Positions 5,485 to 10,379 of a stretch of DNA of 10,379 nt are shown here, in pieces (position 1 is the stretch's first letter; the number at the start of each line of letters is the position of its first letter). The translations under genes and the position numbers were made by a program. The notes below the pieces were generated by a model, which worked only from the letters and a program-made list of their open reading frames with translations, had not been told where the DNA came from and searched no databases. The DNA is from an uncultured Bacteroides sp. (GTDB lineage: Bacteria; Bacteroidota; Bacteroidia; Bacteroidales; UBA11471). The stretch covers positions 1 to 10,379 of the forward strand of contig CAJLYN010000065.1 of NCBI GenBank assembly GCA_905210875.1. The letters run 5' to 3'.

Positions 5485-8400
5485 TTATTTCGCATATTGT
5501 TCGATTTCTGAGATGACGTCTTTATTGTCGAGGTCGTCCCATACGAGAGGTTTGAATCGTTCTTGTATGGTTTGGAAGACAACAAACAGTGCCGGTACAA
5601 TGAATATTTGGCAAATCATACCGATGAGCATACCGCCTACGGCTCCAGAGCCGAGGGTGCTGTTACCGTTGGCTCCTACACCGGAGGCAAACATCATGGG
5701 CAACAGACCGATGACCATGGCCAGTGAGGTCATGAGGATAGGACGTAGACGGGCTGCGGCACCGTCAATGGCGGCGTTGATGATGGGCATGCCGGTGCGT
5801 CGGCGGTCGAGGGCGAACTCAACGATAAGAATGGCATTCTTGGCCAACAGACCGATAAGCATGATGAGTGCGATTTGCAGATAGATGTTGTTTTCGACAC
5901 CCATGATCCAAGCGAAGACAAAGCTTCCGGCCAAACCGAAGGGTATGGACAGAATTACCGACAACGGCAAGATGTAACTTTCGTACTGGGCACTCAACAG
6001 CAGGTAGACGAATACGAGGCAGAGCACGAAGATGATGGCGGTTGTTCCGCTGCTCGAACTTTGTTCCTCACGAGTCATACCCGAGAATTCATATCCGTAA
6101 CCTACGGGCAGTGTCTGGGCAGCTACCTCCTGTATGGCTTTGATGGCCTCACCCGAACTGTATCCGTCGGCGGGGCTACCGTTGATAGACATGGAGGTGT
6201 ACATGTTGAATCGCTTGATGTTATCGGGACCGTAAACTTTTTGCAGGGAGATAAAGTTGGTGATGGGAGCCATCTCCGATCCGTTGCGGATCTTGATATT
6301 GTTCAGGCTTTCGGGGCTGACGCGAGCCTCGGGGTCAGCCTGTATCATGACACGGTAGAGTTTACCAAAGCGGTTGAAGTTTGACGAATAAAGACCTCCC
6401 AGGTAACCTTGCAGGGCCGAGAGCACATCGCTGGGGCTGATGCCGGCCTGTTTGCACTTGGCTACGTCAACGTCGACACGGTATTGCGGGAAGTTGGGAT
6501 TGAAGGTGGTCGACGCTTGGGCAATTTCGGGCCGTTTCAGCAACTCGGAGATAAACTCCTGAGCTACCTGGTAGAAGTTGTCGAGCGAGCCACCCGTCTT
6601 GTCTTGCAGGTTCAATTCAAAACCGTTACTGATACTGTAACCGGGAATCATAGGCGGTGCGAAGCAAAGTACGCGGGCATCTTTCACCTGGGTGGCGCAT
6701 TGGGCGTAGATGGCTCCGATGACGGAGTTGGCATCCATGCCTTTCCCGGTACGTTCTTCCCACGGTTTCAACTTGCAGATAAATGAGCCATAGGTATTAC
6801 CCTGGCCACCCAGGAAGCTGAATCCGATGATTTGTGTACGGCTCTGCATGGCGGGTTGGGCACCCAGTATCTGGTCGATTTGAGCCATTACCTCTTCGGT
6901 GCGTTCCTGAGAGGTACCCGGTTGCAAGTCGGCCGTAACCATGATGGTTCCTGTGTCTTCGTTGGGCACAAATCCGGTAGGAGTGACGTTCATGAGGATA
7001 ATGAGTACGGCGATTCCGGCAATGACGCCTATGGTCGACAGTTTCTTGTGATGTACAAAGTGGGCCACACCGTTTTTGTACTTGGCCAACATGGCGTTGT
7101 AAGCCGCATTGAAGGCGATGTGGAAGCGTGCAATGAAAGATTTTTTGCCGCTCTCATCTTTGTGAGGTTTAAGCAACATGGCGCACAGGGCAGGACTTAA
7201 CGTCAAGGCATTGATGGCTGAGAAGCCGATGGCAAATGCCATGGTGAGACCGAACTGGCGGTAGAAGGTTCCCGATGTACCGGTCATAAAGCTCACAGGA
7301 ATGAACACCGACATCATCACCAGCGTAATTGATACGATGGCGCCCGAGAGCTCTCTCATGGCATCGATAGAGGCTTTGCGAGGTGACTGGTAGCCCTGGT
7401 CGAGCTTGGCATGGACACCTTCGACGACCACTATCGCATCGTCGACCACAATGGCAATGGCCAGAACCAAGGCGCAAAGCGTTAGCAGGTTGAGGCTGAA
7501 TCCCATGAGGTACAGAGCAAAGAATGTTCCTACGAGAGATACGGGAATGGCGATGGTAGGAATGAGGGTGGAGCGGATATCCTGCAAGAAGATGTATACC
7601 ACGAAGAACACGAGTATGAAGGCCTCAATGAGGGTCTTGATAACTTCGTGAATTGATGCGTAGAGGAAGTCGTTGGAGTTCATCGTCACATCAATCTCAA
7701 TTCCGGGAGGAAGTGTGGTCTTTATCTCATCGAGCAGGTTGGTGATGTCTTCGATAATGGCGGTTGCGTTAGAACCGGCCGTTTGGTATACCATGGCCGA
7801 TACGGCGTTGTGGCCGTTCTGGAAGTTTTTGAAGTTGTAGTTGAGACGGCCCAGTTCGATGTCGGCAACATCTTTGAGGTAGAGTATCTCGCCGTTATCG
7901 TCGGCGCTGATGACCATGTCGCCGAATTCTTCGGGGGTTGTCAATCGACCTTTATAGGTAAGCACGTATTGGAACGACTGGTTTCCTTGTGCACCGAACT
8001 GTCCGGGGGCTGCCTCGATGTTCTGCTCGGCCAGAATACCGGTAATATCGCTCGGCATCAGTCCGTATTGGGCCATCACTTCGGGTTTGAGCCAGATACG
8101 CATGGAGTAGTCCGATGCCATGACGTTGGCATCGCCCACACCCGATACACGTTGTACCAGAGGTATGACGTTGATTTTTGCATAGTTTTCGAGGAACTCG
8201 ATGTCGTAGCGGTCATCGGGGCTGTACAACGAGAATACCATAAGCATACTGGTCTGTCGTTTCTGCGTGGTAACACCCACCTGGGTTACCTCGCTGGGCA
8301 GCAGGTTCTGTGCCTGGGATACCCGGTTCTGTACTTTTACCGATGCCATATCGGGGTCAGTACCTTGTTTGAAGTACACGGTAATTTCGGCCGAACCGGT

Positions 8401-8655
8401 ATTGGTGGCGGTAGAGGTCATGTAGGTCATGTCTTCTACACCGTTGATAGACTCTTCGAGCGGCGCGATGACACTATTCAGAATCGTTTGCGCATTGGCA
8501 CCCGTGTAGGTGGTAGATACACGGATGGTAGGGGGCGCGATGTCGGGATATTGGGTGATAGGTAAGAAGAATAGTCCCAAAACGCCCAATATGACCATGA
8601 ATATTGATATCACGGTCGATAGCACCGGGCGGTTAATAAATCTGTCTAACTTCAT
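5485..8655 (-). CDS. RND inner-membrane transporter, AcrB/MexB type (HAE1)
   Basis: This is the proton-driven inner-membrane pump of the tripartite system, taking hydrophobic or amphiphilic compounds from the periplasm or membrane leaflet. The 1056-residue product has full family length. It begins with the typical MKLDRFINRPVLSTVISIF first membrane helix, has a large periplasmic porter domain (about 35-335), membrane helices 2-6 (about 336-495), a helix near 538-557, a second porter domain (about 560-865), and helices 8-12 to about 1030. The proton-relay residues are intact: Asp405-Asp406 in helix 4 (AIVVDDAIVVVEG), Lys939 in helix 10 (GLLAKNAILIVEF), and Arg971 and Thr976 in helix 11. GFVPNEDTGT (561-570) opens the second porter half. 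It lies 51 nt after the adaptor gene and 19 nt before the channel gene. Typical drug or bile-salt exporters have this architecture, but specificity is not readable here. Confidence 0.98.
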   Translation of the reverse strand: MKLDRFINRPVLSTVISIFMVILGVLGLFFLPITQYPDIAPPTIRVSTTYTGANAQTILNSVIAPLEESINGVEDMTYMTSTATNTGSAEITVYFKQGTDPDMASVKVQNRVSQAQNLLPSEVTQVGVTTQKRQTSMLMVFSLYSPDDRYDIEFLENYAKINVIPLVQRVSGVGDANVMASDYSMRIWLKPEVMAQYGLMPSDITGILAEQNIEAAPGQFGAQGNQSFQYVLTYKGRLTTPEEFGDMVISADDNGEILYLKDVADIELGRLNYNFKNFQNGHNAVSAMVYQTAGSNATAIIEDITNLLDEIKTTLPPGIEIDVTMNSNDFLYASIHEVIKTLIEAFILVFFVVYIFLQDIRSTLIPTIAIPVSLVGTFFALYLMGFSLNLLTLCALVLAIAIVVDDAIVVVEGVHAKLDQGYQSPRKASIDAMRELSGAIVSITLVMMSVFIPVSFMTGTSGTFYRQFGLTMAFAIGFSAINALTLSPALCAMLLKPHKDESGKKSFIARFHIAFNAAYNAMLAKYKNGVAHFVHHKKLSTIGVIAGIAVLIILMNVTPTGFVPNEDTGTIMVTADLQPGTSQERTEEVMAQIDQILGAQPAMQSRTQIIGFSFLGGQGNTYGSFICKLKPWEERTGKGMDANSVIGAIYAQCATQVKDARVLCFAPPMIPGYSISNGFELNLQDKTGGSLDNFYQVAQEFISELLKRPEIAQASTTFNPNFPQYRVDVDVAKCKQAGISPSDVLSALQGYLGGLYSSNFNRFGKLYRVMIQADPEARVSPESLNNIKIRNGSEMAPITNFISLQKVYGPDNIKRFNMYTSMSINGSPADGYSSGEAIKAIQEVAAQTLPVGYGYEFSGMTREEQSSSSGTTAIIFVLCLVFVYLLLSAQYESYILPLSVILSIPFGLAGSFVFAWIMGVENNIYLQIALIMLIGLLAKNAILIVEFALDRRRTGMPIINAAIDGAAARLRPILMTSLAMVIGLLPMMFASGVGANGNSTLGSGAVGGMLIGMICQIFIVPALFVVFQTIQERFKPLVWDDLDNKDVISEIEQYAK

Positions 8656-8706
8656 AATGTCGTATTTGCGAAGTTGTTTTTATTCGGTTGCTTTATGCTC
8701 TGATTC

Positions 8707-9855
8707 TTATTTGCCGGCTTGTGCTTGGCTTTGAGCTTGTGTACCAGCGACCTTTATGGTCATGCCGTCTTTGAGCGAGTTTACACCTTCGGTAACGATG
8801 CGGTCGCCTTCTTTAAGACCCGAGAGCACCATGTACTCTTTTCCGTTATCGATGGTGGCAACGACTACTTCGGTCGATTTTACGGTCGAGTCGTCGTTGA
8901 GCAGGTATACAAATTTTTTATCTTGTATTTCGTAGGTGGCTTTCTGCGGAATAAGAAGAGCATGATCGTTTTTCATCGGGATCAGTATGTTGCCGGCACC
9001 TCCGCTACGCAATACGCGATTGGGGTTTTTAAAGGTGGCGCGCATGCTCGACGAGCCGGTTTGGGTGTCGATAATACCGCTTACGGTTTCGATTTTTCCT
9101 TTTATGGGGTAAGTCGAGCCGTCGGCCAGTTTCAGCGATACGGCCGGGAGTTTCGACAGGAAGTTGTTGGCCCCGTATTGGTTGGTCAGTTCCAGAATCT
9201 GTTTCTCGGTCATGGAGAAGTAGACATACATCTCGGAGTTGTCCGATACGGTGGTGAGTGGTGTTGTCATGGCCGATGACACGAGGCTTCCTACCCGGTA
9301 GGGGATGGACCCTACGATACCGGTGAGGGGGCTGGTAACACGGGTGTAGGAGTCGTTGTTGCGGGCGTTGACCAGCTGGGCCTCGCTTAGGGCCAATTGG
9401 GCGAGAGCCGATGCGTAGTCGTTTTCGGCCATCTGGCGATCGTATTCGCTGATGATACCCTTTTGTTGCAGTTCACGTTTGTTCTCGGCCGTGAGTCGGG
9501 CAGTTTCGGCAGTCGCTTTGGCCGATTGTACGGTAGCTTCGGCTACTTTCAGAGCCGATTTGTAGGGAATGGTATCGATAACGAAAAGCACGTCGCCTTT
9601 CTTTACCAGGGAGCCTTCGTCGACGAGGAGTTCGGTGAGAAACCCGCTGACGTTGGGGCGTATCTCAATGTCTTGTTTACCTTTGATGCGAGCGGGATAG
9701 CTGCTAAACCACTCCATCGACGAGGGTTGCAGTGTCATGACAGCATATTCACGGGCAAATCCGCCCATGCCTTGAGAATTTTTTCCTTCACAGGAAAACA
9801 GCGAAATGCACAGTATCGCACAGGCGATGGTCTGAATAGATAATCTCAGTTTCAT
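8707..9855 (-). CDS. RND efflux membrane-fusion lipoprotein (AcrA/MexA family)
   Basis: This periplasmic adaptor links the RND pump to the outer-membrane channel. The 382-residue product has a lipoprotein signal with lipobox LFSC and predicted lipidated Cys22, anchoring it in the inner membrane. A first lipoyl half lies at about 55-94 (IEIRPNVSGFLTELLVDEG), an alpha-hairpin at about 98-168 (Ala- and Glu-rich), and the second lipoyl half at about 171-192 (VTSPLTGIVGSIPYRVGSLV). A beta-barrel starts near 208, and a membrane-proximal domain ends in LKEGDRIVTEGVNSLKDGM. ATG 9855 is preferred over an in-frame GTG at 9867, because it begins the basic N-region of the signal directly. It is the first gene of the operon. 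The Gln-Ala-rich tail (TQAQSQAQAGK) is low complexity. Confidence 0.96.
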   Translation of the reverse strand: MKLRLSIQTIACAILCISLFSCEGKNSQGMGGFAREYAVMTLQPSSMEWFSSYPARIKGKQDIEIRPNVSGFLTELLVDEGSLVKKGDVLFVIDTIPYKSALKVAEATVQSAKATAETARLTAENKRELQQKGIISEYDRQMAENDYASALAQLALSEAQLVNARNNDSYTRVTSPLTGIVGSIPYRVGSLVSSAMTTPLTTVSDNSEMYVYFSMTEKQILELTNQYGANNFLSKLPAVSLKLADGSTYPIKGKIETVSGIIDTQTGSSSMRATFKNPNRVLRSGGAGNILIPMKNDHALLIPQKATYEIQDKKFVYLLNDDSTVKSTEVVVATIDNGKEYMVLSGLKEGDRIVTEGVNSLKDGMTIKVAGTQAQSQAQAGK

Positions 9856-9978
9856 AGATAATTGCACTTTGTTTTATCGTTGATAAGTTTTTATTACAAT
9901 CTTTTTGAGAGTGTTTTTGCTAATTGATGTTAATTTTATGGTTTAGAGAATATGTCTCCATAAAATAAAAAATACGGT

Positions 9979-10003
9979 AAAACCCCTTGTGTAAAGGGCT
10001 TTT
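9979..10003. promoter_or_regulatory. Hairpin in the efflux-operon leader
   Basis: CCCTT (9984-9988) pairs with AAGGG (9994-9998) across a 5-nt loop. After one mismatch, AAAA (9979-9982) pairs with TTTT (10000-10003). Flanking copies of a CGGTA motif lie on each side (9975-9979 and 10005-10009). It sits about 20-45 nt into the presumed leader of the minus-strand efflux operon and ends in T runs on both strands. It could be a weak bidirectional terminator or attenuator, or have no role. Confidence 0.3.
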
Positions 10004-10024
10004 TCGGTATTTGTAACTTCATGG

Positions 10025-10032
10025 CAAAGATA
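10025..10032 (-). promoter_or_regulatory. Probable -7 box of the efflux operon promoter
   Basis: TATCTTTG on the minus strand matches the Bacteroidota -7 consensus exactly. No TTTG or TTG is found at the expected 19-21 nt upstream, where the DNA is AT-rich instead, so the promoter may be weak or activator-dependent. It would give a leader of about 165 nt before the adaptor start at 9855. No TetR-, MarR- or two-component regulator gene adjoins the operon inside the window. Confidence 0.5.
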
Positions 10033-10103
10033 GGGATAAAGTGTATATAATAGAGAGAAATAATGAAAATAAAATGAAAAAAAGCGAGAAAAGACGACAA
10101 TAA

Positions 10104-10135
10104 GTTGTGTTATTGGAAAGGAAACCTTATATTTG
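10104..10135 (+). promoter_or_regulatory. Promoter of the right-edge coiled-coil gene
   Basis: GTTG (10104-10107) and a perfect -7 box TATATTTG (10128-10135) are separated by 20 nt. Transcription would start near 10140-10142, leaving only about 12-14 nt before the ATG at 10154, with no Shine-Dalgarno sequence. Confidence 0.75.
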
Positions 10136-10153
10136 TGTAGATTTTTGTGTAGA
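10132..10153 (+). repeat. Tandem 10-nt repeat abutting the start codon
   Basis: TTTGTGTAGA occurs at 10132-10141 and again at 10144-10153, with a 12-nt period. The first copy overlaps the -7 box and predicted transcription start. The second copy is the whole remaining leader and touches the ATG. Confidence 0.8.
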
Positions 10154-10379
10154 ATGGCAAGTAATCCAAGAGATGCAGTCGACAGTCTACGGGAGCATAT
10201 CGGGGAGTTGAAGACCCGTCATGCCACACTGTTAGAGCGATGTAGGCATCTCGATGCTCTATTGCAGGAAAGAGAAAAGCAAGTGCTTGGCTTGCAAGAA
10301 GAGTTGGAAAAGATTCATGTCAGATACAAAAGTCTGGTGATGGCGCAGGCTGTTGCCCTTCAAGAGGGCGATGTGGCGG
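10154..10379 (+). CDS. N-terminus of a small coiled-coil protein, possibly the one preceding zapA
   Basis: An open frame runs from ATG 10154 off the right edge, giving 75 residues. The sequence is a near-continuous amphipathic helix with leucine heptads (LREHIGELKTRHATLLERC, then QEELEKIHVRYKSL), followed by LVMAQAVALQEGD. This looks like the small coiled-coil protein of about 100 residues that commonly lies just before the cell-division gene zapA in Bacteroidota, where a conserved basic and hydrophobic C-terminus follows. That identity is from memory of the family and is not proven, because the C-terminus and the neighbour lie outside the window. No signal peptide is visible. It is divergent from the efflux operon across about 300 nt. 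Confidence 0.8.
   Translation, partial: MASNPRDAVDSLREHIGELKTRHATLLERCRHLDALLQEREKQVLGLQEELEKIHVRYKSLVMAQAVALQEGDVA

Noticed and set aside
5466..5600. A longer N-terminus for the outer-membrane channel starting at 5600
   Set aside because: The extra 45 residues overlap the transporter gene and place a polar stretch ahead of an obvious lipoprotein signal peptide.
7783..8565. A 260-codon open frame on the plus strand opposite the RND transporter
   Set aside because: It is a mirror frame of a full-length transporter gene, with His-, Gly- and Val-rich composition and no family signature. Long antisense frames are expected opposite such genes.
9856..9867. A GTG start at 9867 for the adaptor protein
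   Set aside because: It adds only four residues ahead of the signal peptide. The ATG at 9855 begins the basic N-region directly and is the commoner start codon.

Overview
The window looks like an ordinary chromosomal stretch of a Bacteroidales (Bacteroidota) genome. The evidence is: promoter boxes of the Bacteroidota type (TAnnTTTG at -7, with a TTG-type -33 box about 19-20 nt upstream) at several gene starts; almost no Shine-Dalgarno sequences; a DUF4890/Spy-like secreted protein; a C_GCAxxG_C_C protein; and an RND efflux operon with lipoprotein adaptor and outer-membrane components. Genus cannot be fixed from the sequence. No insertion sequence, phage gene, CRISPR array or integrase is visible.

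Layout. Positions 1-143 hold the tail of a plus-strand gene that starts before the window. A lone minus-strand gene of 155 codons (246-713) has one MORN-like motif and no recognised family. A 377-nt gap with an AT-rich tract and small inverted repeats follows. A tRNA-Arg(CCG) with encoded CCA and its own terminator lies on the minus strand (1136-1211). It is divergent from ung (uracil-DNA glycosylase, 1279-1941), and the two promoters are interleaved in about 36 nt. A C_GCAxxG_C_C gene follows ung almost without a gap. Converging on it is a secreted DUF4890/Spy-like protein (2522-3085, minus).

The main unit is a minus-strand operon running from about 10020 to 3175. It encodes a lipoprotein membrane-fusion adaptor (8707-9855), an AcrB/MexB-type RND transporter (5485-8655), a TolC/OprM-type lipoprotein channel (4050-5465) and, 20 nt further on, an LpxA-like acyltransferase (3241-4029). 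It ends at a strong 13-bp hairpin terminator. The first three genes form a complete tripartite drug/lipid exporter. The fourth is the unusual part: it keeps the general-base His, the conserved Gly and some substrate contacts of LpxA, but has lost four other active-site residues, so it may be a paralogue with a changed substrate or role.

At the right edge a divergent plus-strand gene begins (10154). It encodes a small coiled-coil protein that resembles the one often found just before zapA in Bacteroidota.

Most of the window is standard. The items worth a second look are the LpxA paralogue in the efflux operon, an apparent compensated change (G19-C56 to A19-U56) in the tRNA elbow, and the interleaved tRNA/ung promoters.
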